DNA of 64,000 nucleotides. Source: Brasenia schreberi (Eukaryota > Streptophyta > Magnoliopsida > Nymphaeales > Cabombaceae). The stretch covers positions 7,196,001 through 7,260,000 of the forward strand of contig JAYKKT010000076.1 of NCBI GenBank assembly GCA_036023115.1, read 5' to 3'. The position numbers and the translations under genes were made by a program. Shown here piece after piece: positions 21,523-32,722 of the stretch; position 1 is the stretch's first letter; each line of letters opens with the position of its first letter. The notes under the pieces were generated by a model that worked only from the letters and a program-made list of their open reading frames with translations, had not been told where the DNA came from and did no database searches.

Positions 21523-23490
21523 ATATGAAGTGTGGAGGAAGCATATTTTAAGCAAAAGCTGTATGGGGTGTTACCTACAGATGGGGCTTTGCTATTCTGT
21601 TTTATTTTGTCATGTCATATTGGTTGTTCATGTAGATGAACCCTTGTGATAATTTTACCACAACAGAAGTTTATAACCATAGAGATTTAAAGAATGCTAC
21701 TTCATTTCTAAAACAGGTTTGATTGATTTATTCAAGGTTGTGGTCACATTGATCAACTGGTAGTAGCCTCTTGCAAGACATTTGAAACATAAGCTACCAG
21801 ATTGTTTGGAAGGTTGTACTTCTGTTCATCTACCTAAATTTTGGTTATATGTAGTGCAAGATTCACTGTCTATTTATTTCAATCATCAGTTTTCCTATTA
21901 GGTTAAGGTTAGTGAGTTCTTGCTGCATTGCATCGTTATTGGAACTCCATTTTAAGTAAAGCATTGCTCGGAAAACCAAAGGTTTTTCATCGAGGGCATT
22001 TGTATGCATAACTTTCTTTTTCCCGCAAAGTCGGTCGTGGTTTCTATAACTTGGGTCTTGGTGTTTATATCTAGTCGTATGACTAGGAATCACCTGTTCT
22101 TCAGATTCTCATGACTTATCTGCATGGTTTTAGTTTTCCTCATTTAATATGTTCCCAGTTTATTTAGATGGCTAAATTCGTTAGGATGATATCAAAACAT
22201 GTTTTTTGAATAACATAGGATCTGTTAAACGTTTAATAGAAAACAGAAAAATCAAATCGGCAGTGCCAAATTTTAGAAATAACATATTATAGAAATTATA
22301 GACTTTTAAAACTTAGCATTAACAAATGTTACGCTTGATCTGAACCTATTTTTGTTGTATCACATCAATCGTCAAGAAACAGACATCATTTGTAACATTT
22401 GTTAATGTGAGTCTGTTTCTATGCTTACATATTAACCCAGGCCTTTTGGTCTTTCGGATCCAATACTCTGTGTATCTGGGCAGGGATGTGTGTGTGGGTG
22501 CGTGCATGATGTGTGTATACGGGAGCCACATTCCATGATTTTGCCCTTCACAAAGTTTAAGAATCCTGTATTAAGTTTAATTTTGAATTTGCATGAACTA
22601 ATATATATATTGTCATCTTTGAATGTGCATTAGCTAAATGATATATATTGTTTTTTAAACCTACAATCAGTAGTAATAGGTCATACATGAGCTCAACTTG
22701 GTTTGGCTCGTGAAATTTGCTAATCACATTTTAAAGTTTTTATGTAAACGGTTCCGCTAAGGTAATTGTATTAAAGGCAAATGAACCAAGATTTTATTTT
22801 GGGACTTTCTACCAAAATATACTTTAGGTAAATGCAGGGTGCTGTCATTTACAATATTTATGAAAGTACTTCCCAACTTGGTTCTTCTCGTCAATAAGAA
22901 GAGACTTTGTCGGCGAACATGTTAGAAAAGAGGTTGTCCGGTTAGTGGTTAGCTCGTATTGTTTATATACACAAGACTTAAACAACAACCATGGGTTGGT
23001 TGACTGGTTTGAGCTCTCTTTCGCTAGTTAAATGACGGTTCATGCTTTACATATTTAAGGAGAAATTTCACAAAGTACTATGTGGTTTTTCGATTTTAGA
23101 GTTTGAGATCTCAACCTTTTTTGCAATTGCGGAGGAGCTTGAAGGACTCACACCTAGTTCCCTCATAATTTTTGCTTATGTGATGTCTACATAGACCTAT
23201 GGTCATATCAATTGAGCGAGTTAGTTGCTATATTGTCCTAAGTGAGAGCTTCACCAATTGCTTAGGCCGAATGCCAAGGACAACAATGACAATAAGAAAC
23301 TAGGGTGAGGTAGAGAAGAAGGATGTTGGTGAATAAACAGAGTTGCTTGTTAAAATGTAGTAGGGTTGGGCCAACATGACCCATAAGTTTGTGTTTTAAA
23401 TCATATCCCAACGAACCAAGGTCACTCGAACCGGGGCCAAGGCCCCTTGGCACTAGAGATACCAAGAGACCCAACGGCTAGTAAAATAGT
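20843..23490. other. No gene recognised (2.6 kb)
   Basis: AT-rich intergenic sequence apart from a (TC)n microsatellite. Short frames on both strands resemble nothing I know. Confidence 0.5.
21488..21520. repeat. (TC)n microsatellite
   Basis: About 15 uninterrupted TC units followed by 'tttcatatg'. Confidence 0.9.
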
Positions 23491-23655
23491 TGTTGGGCCT
23501 TCAGCAACCAGCAACACTATTGTTGACTTTCTTCTCTCTATAAATATTCATGTATTTAATAAACAATTAAGCCCTTTTGTGGCAGCTTGTATAAATTTGA
23601 TCTTCAATAAAAGAGATATTTGAAATTTACTTGTTTCTTTACATGGTATCAAAGC
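23491..23655 (+). repeat. Possible copia LTR end plus tRNA-Met primer site
   Basis: tggtatcaaagca at 23644 is a near match to TGGTATCAGAGC and is preceded by ...ctttaca, a possible LTR end. An LTR could begin with tgttgggcct at 23491. No partner LTR or gag/pol is visible downstream, so this may be a truncated or non-autonomous element. Confidence 0.45.
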
Positions 23656-24714
23656 AAGGTAAAGGCTTCTACAGTTTGGATGGTGGCAAGCAAATTGGTG
23701 ATAAAGATTTTGCGATCTTGGTGGCAGTGATGGATGCATCTTCCCCGAATACCATCAAACGATTGCTTCATGCTTTTTGATAAGGAATCTCTCATCGTTG
23801 GCACATAATTGTTCATCTTCGACAAAGACTTTAATTCCCATGGCATATGCCACAACATCTGGAGGCTTCATGAGAGAGTAGATTCCATGAATGGTTGGGG
23901 ATTGGCATTTAAGGCTTATGGAGATCGTGTGATAGTGATCGGAGAGCATATCTTCGTTATTCTCTCCCACACCGATCCGACACGTCGACGCAAAAGGGGG
24001 TCTTGTAAAGGGTGGACTTGGTCAGGTGGTGGTGGACTCGTGGGGAGGATGGTGGTAGACTCATGGGGAGGATGGTGGATGAGGTGAGTGTCGACAACCA
24101 TTAAGGGCAAATCGACAATGGATGGCCCAGGTGGCCTTGATTGTTTAGGTGGTGCCTACATGAGGGAGGCACAATGCTATGTTTCATAAATTGTGAGTGA
24201 TAGAGCAACATCAATAGTAGTTTGTGGCTTAAGGGAGGGCCTGGATGAAATGACAACAGTGTTATGGTGGTGACACTAGTGATGGAGAAGCAATGAGGTG
24301 GCTTGTTTGTTCGACAATGATGGTGATGGTTTTCAGCACAAACAGGGGAGAGGGAGGAAGGTGATGTACGGGCTGGTCAGTAGAGTATTATCGGGCCATG
24401 GTCAGCATAGATGATAGTGGGTGGCTCCAGTTCGAATGGTGGACAGTGGTGGCTAGACTCGATGGTGGCGAGAAACAATTGTTTTGGTTCTTGGGTAATG
24501 CTGCGAAGGTGGATTAGATGGTGTTGGTGGAAGTAAATGGGGGCTCTAACTAATGTGGTTACGAAGGTGAAACAAATAGAGAGACCAACAACTAAGAGGG
24601 AATCAAAGGGAAAATAGGAACATCGTTCATCCTGTGCGTGGAGATGGAGGATGTTTAGGGAGCAGTTGCGAGGGCCGTGAAGGAGGGAGTGGTAGTGGAA
24701 GAGGCCGAGGAGGG
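23656..24714. other. GC-richer sequence, no gene recognised
   Basis: GGT/GTG-rich on the plus strand (for example near 24020-24090). Long frames on both strands here result from the skewed composition and lack domain signatures. Confidence 0.4.
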
Positions 24715-24890
24715 AGCCGAAGAGAGAGATGGTCTTCGAGACGAGCCCCGATGTGGAGGCCATATCGAGCTTTGATCATATGGGTATTCGCGATGACCTC
24801 ATCCATGGGATTTATGCCTACGACTTCGAGAGGCCATCGACCATCCAACATAGGGCCATCATGCATATCATCTCCGACTTAACCCCATAG
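24715..24890 (+). pseudogene. eIF4A-III: eIF4A-III (DEAD-box RNA helicase) N-terminal fragment
   Basis: From ATG 24729 a 53-codon frame reads [49 protein letters not shown], then DLTP and TAG at 24888-24890. It matches the start of plant eIF4A-III ([29 protein letters not shown]), an exon-junction-complex helicase, including the Q motif (F-E-x-P-S-x-I-Q). It stops exactly where GRDVIAQAQSGTGKT, the ATP-binding motif I, should follow. Arg-rich codons precede the ATG. No other helicase exon was seen nearby, so this is a captured or truncated gene fragment. Confidence 0.75.
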
Positions 24891-27112
24891 CATGCCATCC
24901 CTACTCGAGTTGGATTAGTCGGGATTTATACTCGTGGTATACTTCAACAAAAAAGATAATCTCTAATGGAGAAAGTGGAAATGCTAGACAATTTTTCATA
25001 TTAGACATTGTTTGATCAGTATCATCATTCGTGCGATCAATCAAAAAGTTCATCGCATTGATTTTTGTGTTGATGTAGATGTGTAGTTCTATTTGTGTCA
25101 TCGGTGCGATATCATGAATAATACACATGGTCTAGTAGAATATGGCATGAGAGAGTGTTTAGCATCTCCTAGTTCCCATCTCCCATGTATATTGTTTGTG
25201 AGAATTGTAGCTCTCAAAAAGACAAGCTTCTCATGAACACGACCACGCATGATTAGAAGCACCTTTTCCATGATTACAAACAGAGCATATTTGAATTTTG
25301 TTAACAAGTTGTCAATGAAACATCATCACTTTGCCATGACGTTATGGTCCAAATCCATGTTCCAAAACCACCACGTCAGATATAACAGTCCAGGTCTCAT
25401 CCCCTTTAGCGTATTTGATAAACCAATCGTCATGCGTGCTTTAAGAGTTTTCTGACTTCCATATCCTTTTCATTATGAACTATGCATTATTTGCAAAACT
25501 TCGCACTTACAGTAATCTAAAGGGCATTGGTATTGCCTCAAGGCCCAAGAGCGGCTCCTTGAGGAGCAAGGGTGTGACGAGTGTGATGATTTGCTCCTCT
25601 TGTGCAGGTTCTTTGCCGACAACTTCAATGATACAGCGTAACGGAGGAAGGGCCAAACCAGACCCTCACAGCAGAAAAACAGAAGAGAAGGAAGTATATG
25701 GGTCTGATGGATTTCACAGTTTCTTGCATACGGATTACCTATCTGCTAGATGTCTGCCTCTCCCAGATTGTCAATCTTAAAAGCATGCCAAAAGGAAAGA
25801 GAGAAGTAGACGGCGGCATCATCTGTTCAGCTAGGTGTGGTTTACAAGTCTAACAAATCGAGGAAAGATAAGGGCAGCGGTTGCGTCTCTGTGACATTAG
25901 GCCTCGAAAGTCGACTCCCATGTTTGACATATCGAATGCCCAATCGATAAATTGGTTCAGGTTTCTACCAACTTTTTTGGGGGTAAGAGGTTGAGTTAAT
26001 CGGATCACTTTAAAACCAATAGCATTGAGAATGTCGGATTAGGCCCACCCCGTGCATACCCAAGTGTGGAACTTCTGACTTTCAGAGTACCAACCTTTAC
26101 CTAATTTGCGAAGCGCCTTCCGGCAACCAAGTTGATCCTTTCTTAGGCATACTAAGCAATTCTGGGTTAGACACTGGATTCCAAAAATGTAAGCTTGGAA
26201 ATGACATCTCAATTACTTTGGTTGATAAAAGTGTTTTATGGTCGACTCCAGTAGCGAACCTATGTCGTAAATTGGACTTTGCCTCTTCTAGGTCCGACAC
26301 TGGTTCACTCTGCTTGTTACATATTTCCTTTCATTACCTAGAGAAAATGGCGTCCTATTACCAAAGGAGCAACATAAGCCTCAAAAAGAAAAGGTGTTGC
26401 AGCATCATAGTAATATATTTTGCGTGCAACACAGAATATGTTTGTGACGCTCATTTTCTGTATTGTGGAAGGAACATAAATTTATTTTTTGAAAAAAGAT
26501 GAGGACTTTGTTCCTCCCTGAACAGGGCCGGACAGATGATCGATTAGATTGGAGTTGGTTGCATGAATGAATCTTGTTCTGTCCAAAACGACTGACATGT
26601 AGCAAAGGAGACTGCATTAGATATTCTTATCTGTACTCCTTGATTACAAACCTCTCTCTCTCTCTCTCTCGTTTTTGTTAGTGAAGCTGAGCCAATAATC
26701 CTGTTTGTGAAATCTACATCGCATGAAATGGTATTTAGATTCTTGATACGGCAAATATGAACTTTCCACCGGAAACAAGAATGACCAAAACGTTTGATCA
26801 CAGTCTAATAACTACTGGGTTTCATATTACTGATGTTGCCAATCATCAGTAATGGATCTACATTTAGCTTAAGTTGAGCATCTGCACCACCCAAAATCCA
26901 GAAAATTAACAACAAAAGTGTAGTAGTGCATGGCTGATTACTTGAGCTTTAATACATAGCGCAACGGGACGTGACAGACTTGGAGGGCTATTTGCCCGAT
27001 TGTAAGAGATTTCCTAGATCAGCTACTGCCCATCATAAAGATAATATTATTAAGAGAAAGACCGGCATCCTTCGTGACTCTAACATACTAATGATTTTAA
27101 ACACTTGCACTC
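24891..27112. other. No gene recognised (2.2 kb)
   Basis: Moderate GC content. Frames such as 25475-25780 (plus) and 25098-25307 (minus) are open but match no family I recognise. A short (TC)n run lies at about 26649-26671. Confidence 0.4.
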
Positions 27113-27190
27113 ACGGCATTAGCCCACTTGGCAGGGCTCTCCACTCATAGGATGTAGGTAGTCAGTTCAATTCCTGTATAATTGTCGTCA
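27113..27190 (+). repeat. tRNA-like SINE head (possible)
   Basis: tagcccacttggc (27120-27132) resembles a pol III A box and agttcaattcc (27164-27174) a B box, about 31 bp apart as in tRNA genes. The acceptor stem does not pair and no CCA-like end is present, so it is more like a tRNA-derived SINE relic than a tRNA gene. Confidence 0.35.
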
Positions 27191-27840
27191 GCATCCCTAT
27201 TGTAGAAGAAAAAAAGATGTTAACACTTTAAGTTTCCTTCATAAAAGGAAAGCACTAGGAATCAATTACATAAAAGATTAATGAAAATGATTAGTGCATT
27301 TATTTTATCACAGTGTGTCAAAACAACTTACAACTTGCAACAATTTGAGCATAAATGTCCTAATGAACACATGCCATGCATAAAATGTTGGAGAATTCTA
27401 AAATAATAGAAATTTTAGATTTATCCAAGAGGTGCAACTCTTGAAGATGACAAAAATATTGAGATGCATATAAAACATGATGCACACATATCGAAAAGAT
27501 ATCTGACATAACAAAAAGCCATGAGTATACTTAGTGAAGTGTGATAACTCTTAAGAAGGTACTCTTCACCATCTATAAACTTCTTGGAAATAAAAAAGGA
27601 GATAAGAGGGTGTACCACTTTGTGCAAATGAGACATGAAGCATTGTACCATTATATTCAAATAAGTTTAAGTTCATCTTTATTATCTTTTTATGCATAAA
27701 AAAATAGTAGATAATTGTTATTTTGTTAACATCATTGATATCTATGGCTTGACTATGCTTGTGAAAGATTAACCAAGTGGTCTTTAATATAACTTTCTTA
27801 TAAACCCCTTTACATAGGAGCACCCTAGCTTAGTATTACT
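27191..27840. other. No gene recognised
   Basis: AT-rich; minus-strand frames 27421-27823 have no recognisable domain. Confidence 0.4.
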
Positions 27841-28210
27841 TGTAATAGGATCAGATTTAGATCCAATCTGAATACCATACAGGTAGATTCAGCTGGTGGC
27901 TTCTAAAGCACACCACCGATGACTATAAATAGCCATGTGATGACTTGTAGCCACTTGACTTGCCTTTAACTAGAGTTCTCTACCTTAGTGAGGGAATGTC
28001 TCTTAAAAGAGAGTGTAACCACGAGAACTAAGAAAGTTGGTGCTTCCCTTCACCCGCATATAGTAGAGATATAGAACAACGAGGCGCAATTCCACCACAA
28101 CAATTTCGCGACTGCGTGGTTTGAGAGGGAAAAGGCTGCATGGCTTGGGGAAGCCATGGCCTACCAATCCTCGGGTCTAGCTGAAGCCTAGCATTGTGAG
28201 GACTGTCACA
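27841..28210 (+). repeat. LTR of a copia-type element, plus orientation
   Basis: Starts TGTAATAGGATC and ends GGACTGTCACA, followed at once by the primer site attggtatcatagca. A TATA-like 'gactataaatagcc' lies near 27925. No gag or pol follows; the primer site runs into an oppositely oriented LTR. Confidence 0.65.
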
Positions 28211-28248
28211 ATTGGTATCATAGCACCGATTGCTCTAAAATACCAATT
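28211..28248. other. Palindromic double primer-site junction
   Basis: attggtatcatagcaccg on the plus strand and its mirror attggtattttagagcaa on the minus strand overlap inside 38 bp. Each is an initiator-tRNA-Met-type primer site for the LTR on its own side. Confidence 0.6.
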
Positions 28249-28760
28249 GTCACACAATTTCAACCAGCTTTGATTTATGTGAAATATCGAACACTTTATG
28301 CGGCAGCAACCAACACGCAACTGCTCGCTCAACCTTTGCAAGCACTCGGCTCCCTTGCCGACGATGTGCTTGGAGTCTGCACCTCTTCTTGTCGTGCAAC
28401 AGTACTTCGACTCACAAACTCTACACCGCCCAGTCTTCATTCGATGCACTATCACTCACTTCACTTCACTCTCTAAGATGAAGGTGATGAAGGATGCGTT
28501 TTATTCAGATTGCTTGTTACAAAGGGTGGCATGACTTTATATAGCCATCGGATGAGGCTTGCACAAGAAGCTACTGAATCCGATCAAGTGACCCACTCTT
28601 ATCTAACTACTACTAGCTAGACTACTTATTAACCCGTACTAAAGAGGGCTTTACAACTAAACTTGCCTAAACCTAGTCTAGGATGATATGTACAATGAGC
28701 ACAACATGACTCTTACTACAAAGAACAAGAAGAAGCACGCCATCATGGTGTGAGTCAGCA
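28249..28760 (-). repeat. LTR of a second element, minus orientation
   Basis: On the minus strand it ends AAATTGTGTGACA, followed by attggtattttagag, and has a TATA box (ggctatataaagtcatg) near 28535. Its sequence is unrelated to the LTR at 27841. The far end (about 28760) is not fixed because no partner LTR is in the window. Confidence 0.5.
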
Positions 28761-28955
28761 GCGGGCGCACTAGTGAGAGCGTGTGCACTCCTCCAAAGTG
28801 CTGGTAAAATGAAATGCTTTACCCCTCATGCAAAAGGAAAGTATGAAATATCATGTGCCTTGAAAACATTGTGCAATATATTTTACTTGTTTGTTATTTG
28901 TTTTGTATGTGGAGATTTTATTAAATCAACAATGGTAATGACAAAATGGTTCTAC

Positions 28956-29388
28956 TATTACAAGGTAAGTGGTCATTCTCGGCTCAGGTAACGGTTAGAC
29001 TGTCCATCCAGTCCGTTACCTGAACAGATGAGGCCGAACCGTAATGGATAACCATTACCGAGATTTCTGATAACGGCTCCGTGATTTGCTCCGGACGAGG
29101 GAAGCTCCAGGTGGATGAATCATGGATGAGGGGGAGCAGGCTGCCTATAAAAGGCAGCCATTACAGGTCATGGGATGGTATGAAAAATACAGAAAGAATA
29201 CAAAATCACAAACACCTGAGCTTATCCTGTGGAAGTCCCTGCGTGGGAACCTCGCGTCCACTATCCAATCTGCTGCGTACAAAAGAGGAGATCGGCTAAA
29301 TCCCAAAAAGGAAGGGCAGACTGAAGCCGCCTGCCACCGATCCACCATCATCAGAATCTGCCACTAGAACATGAGGTAGGATTCTACA
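28956..29388 (+). repeat. 5' LTR of copia element 3
   Basis: Begins tattacaaggtaagtgg (first dinucleotide mutated from TG) and ends ggattctaca. Contains a TATA-like 'gcctataaaaggcagcc' near 29147, set in a short inverted repeat, the likely element promoter. Confidence 0.88.
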
Positions 29389-29389
29389 C

Positions 29390-29401
29390 TGGTATCAGGG
29401 C
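29390..29401 (+). other. Primer binding site of copia element 3
   Basis: tggtatcagggc; one mismatch from the tRNA-iMet complement TGGTATCAGAGC. Confidence 0.8.
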
Positions 29402-30640
29402 CTAAAAACCCTACAAGAAAAAAGAAAGAAAGACAGGTAAGCAAAAAAAAAGAGAAGAGGAGGAAAGAAAAAAAGAAGGAAAGGAGATCAGGGAGAAGCA
29501 GAGGCGGTCGGCAGAGGCGATGCAAGCTAGAAGCTGAACGGTGAAACAGGCCAAAAGCCGAATAGCAAATAGGCCAGAAGCCAAACAACAAAATAGGCCA
29601 GAAATCAAATGGCCACAAGAAGCCAGAAAGGCAAGCCACAGTCGAACGACCACAAAAAGCCGAAAAGGCATGTCACAGATGAACAGCCAGAAGAAGCCGG
29701 AAAATAGATGCCGCTAGGGACGCCGACAGCCGCCTAGAAAGGAGTAGCAGTAGAAACCCGCCGGGGACATCGCCAACAAAGGGTCCATCGCCCCCCGTTT
29801 CCCTTCCGCCCCCCTTTCCCGCTCTCCCCTCTCTCCTCCTTGTTTCTCTGAAAACTTGTATATTTTTTTGTATTTGTATTAAAAAAAAATTTTGAAATCC
29901 GCGGTTTTGGAAAACTGTAGGTGGGAAAACCAACAATTTTCCAAAACCGCCTATGGTTTCTCAAAACCGCCTCGGGGAACGGTCTAAAAAGACCAAATTG
30001 CCTCGGCTGGTTTAAGATATTACTCTGTTATCATTGGGCAAAATTACCTTTTTGTCTAGATATTTTCAGGTAAAAAGACTATTTTGCCCTTACTAAGCAA
30101 AAATTTTGTTTTACCCTTTAGTTGTTTGTGGAAATAATCAAATACCGGGCTATTCTTTACAGTTTTACCATTCCCAGTTTGGATAATTTTGATTCTGCCA
30201 TCTAGTCAAAAGACAAATTTAACCCTGTTCTTTTAAAAAATTACAGATTCGTCTTGAAGGTTAAAATTACGATTTTAACCCTGATTAGTTGCTAATTTTA
30301 CAGAAATACCAAAGAGTAATTTTACGAGTTTGTCCTCAAGATTTTACAAAATTACAAAAGGAGGATAAATAGATAAAATTATAGTTTTGTCCCTTGGTAT
30401 TCTTTTAGGGGTACAGAGGCAAAAACCCCTTGAATTTTTTTTCAAAAAGATCACTTGCTAGATATCATGCATCATATTAACATGTTTCTTGCTATGTATG
30501 CTTGTATTTTTGTATTGGTTTTCTTTTTAGACTGCTTAATTGTTATTTTTGCCAAACACATAAAATTGAGTTCTAGGATATGTGTCTGAATTGGCAAAAC
30601 CGGAAAAACTGAATGGTCTGAACTTCTAGACATGGAAGAG
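29402..30640. other. Copia element 3 leader, untranslated
   Basis: A purine-rich stretch (29410-29720), then a GC-rich and an AT-rich part. The long minus-strand frames here are the complement of the purine-rich leader and carry no domain. Several near-repeats of 'ttttgtc...aaaattac' occur between 30040 and 30400. Confidence 0.5.
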
Positions 30641-31390
30641 AAGAATTCCTTTGGCTCTAACACTGTAAGGTGTTGAGTACGTTCTAAAAGAAATCATGCG
30701 TCCGCCACCCCCAATACACAAATGAGTAACAACTAGAAATGTATAAAACATTTCTAAAAGACGATATCATAGCAAGGACGATCATGTTAACATATATGGG
30801 GGATGACTTGATTAGGGTCTTTGAAGAATATGAGATCGCAAAAAAGTTATTTGACTCATTAACAGTTAAATATGATACAACAACAAAATTGCATATGCAG
30901 TTGCTACTACAAAAATACAATTCCTTCAAAATGAAAGAAGGAGAAAATGTAGTAGAGCATGTAAATCACATGCTGGTAATGGCTAGAGACTTAGCCGTAA
31001 CAAAATCAGTCATCCTTGAACCGGTGCAGATATCAACAATGTTGAACAGTCTACCCCCATCATGGAACATGGTCACTACTACCCTAAGATTAGGGCCTGA
31101 GATTAAACTTTCTGAGTTACCCCTTAAACTAGCAATAGAGCACGAGCACATGCTCAAGAACAAGAAAGAAAAATTACTAGTGGTTTAGGATGAGTTAGCT
31201 TCTAGCTCTAAGTCCAACCAGAAAAAGAAACCAAATAAAAAGTTTGGCAAGAATAATAAGAAAGACGGTCAAAATTTTAAGAAAATGCAAGAAGCCGCTT
31301 CTTGGGTCAAGTGTTTCAACAGTGGAAAGATGGGACACTACAAAAGGGTCTACCGTAACAAGAAAGGTAGAGGAAACAACCTACAACACG
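30640..31390 (+). pseudogene. Copia element 3 gag with degenerate zinc knuckle
   Basis: The main frame from 30739 reads FLKDDIIARTIMLTYMGDDL, AKKLFDSLTVKYD, LLLQKYNSFKMKEGENVVEH, LNSLPPSWNMVTTTL (UBN2 gag), with one stop at 31186-31188. A basic linker KKKPNKKFGKNNKK follows, then the knuckle CFNSGKMGHYKRVYRNK, where the second and fourth metal ligands (Cys) are replaced by Ser and Tyr. The knuckle normally binds element RNA, so this copy could not package properly. Confidence 0.85.
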
Positions 31391-31429
31391 GACAGTCGGA
31401 GAAGCAGGATATAATCTGCGTGATTTCAG

Positions 31430-32520
31430 AATGCTTGTATTTGGACCGCCTAGTGATAGGTTGGTGGATAGACTTAGGAGCTACAAGACACATCTCAAAG
31501 ACCAAAGAAGGAGCAATGGATCTGAAGGAATATCAACCTAGGGAACATCGAGTTTATATGAGAAATAATACTTTCTTAGATATTCTGGGTATTGGGTCCT
31601 TCAGGATACATGTACAAGGTAAACCAATTGTATTGACCAATGTGTTAATTGTGCCATCAATAAGGCACAATTTGGTCTCGGTCCCTGCCTTAGTAAAGAA
31701 AGGTTTTGAGGTTAGGTTTATTTCTAACAAGGTGACTGTGGGTAAGCATAGGAGAATTCTATTCTCTAGGGAATTTGATGTAGAACAAGGACTGTTCAAA
31801 TTATGTGATAATGAAAATAGTGAATCTTATGCTTATATTGAGAGTGCCTTTACTATTGATGTGAATATGTGGCATAAATGCCTAGGGCATATAAGTCTGA
31901 AAAAGTTGAGGAAATTATCCAACTTTTACTTATTGCCTAGATTTGAGGAAAATAGTTTCAACAAGTGTGAAGCTTGTATAAAAGAAAAAATGACAAGGAA
32001 AGTTTTTCCTAGGGAAACAACAAGGGCAACAACCCTGTTGAAAGTTATCCACATAGATTTATGTGGACCTTTTAGAGTAAAGAAACATCGAGGAAAGGGT
32101 TATTTTATAACCTTTATCGATGATTACTCTAGATATATGTATATATATCTTTTGGCATATAAATTTGAGGTACTTGATGCTTTTAAAAAATATAAGCAAG
32201 AAGTGGAAAATCAATTAGGGCATTCGATCAAAGTCTTAAGATCAAACAGAGGAGGTAAATATACCTCGGTTGAATTCTTGGAATTTTGCAAAGACTTTGG
32301 TATTACTAAACAGAATACAATGCCGAGAACACCTCAGCAAAATGGTGTAGCTGAAAGATACAATAGAACCTTGCTGAATATGACAAGGTAAATGTTAATT
32401 GATGCCTCTCTTCCAAGGGTATTTTGGGGAGAAGCAGTAAGTAGAGTTGTTTACATACTCAATAGAGTACCTTGTAAGGCTATATTCACTACACCATATG
32501 AGATGTGGTTTGAAAGAAAA
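31430..32520 (+). pseudogene. Copia element 3 protease and integrase
   Basis: The protease motif WWIDLGATRHIS has Leu in place of the Ser of DSGATxH. GAG-pre-integrase MWHKCLGHISLKKLRKL and FNKCEACIKEKMTRKVF supply H-H-C-C. The integrase core shows HIDLCGPF, FITFIDDYSRYMYIYLL, VLRSNRGGKYTS (Asp of LRSDRGGEY changed to Asn) and RTPQQNGVAERYNRTL with the catalytic Glu. A stop follows at 32389-32391; the continuation ASLPRVFWGEAVSRVVYIL is still visible. Altered catalytic residues argue for loss of function. Confidence 0.88.
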
Positions 32521-32722
32521 CCCAACCTAGGTCATCTCAAGAGATGAGGGTCTATTGCAAATGTCAAGATCCTTGATTAGTCTAGAGATAAGCTAGATAA
32601 TAGGTTTAAAAGGATATCAGTTTTATTATAAGGACCATGAACTCATTGAAAGCAGAGATATTGAATTCTTAGAAGATACTAAAAATGACATCCTGAAAAA
32701 CGATGAGGAATGTGTTGATGAT

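Noticed and set aside
24377..24882. Open frames on both strands over the eIF4A-III fragment
   Set aside because: Only the frame starting at 24729 has a recognisable family match; the others are GC-skew shadows.
27113..27190. A functional tRNA gene
   Set aside because: The A and B boxes are approximate and the acceptor stem does not pair.
29364..29964. Long minus-strand frames rich in Leu, Phe and Ser
   Set aside because: They arise from the purine-rich leader of copia element 3 on the other strand and have no domain signature.
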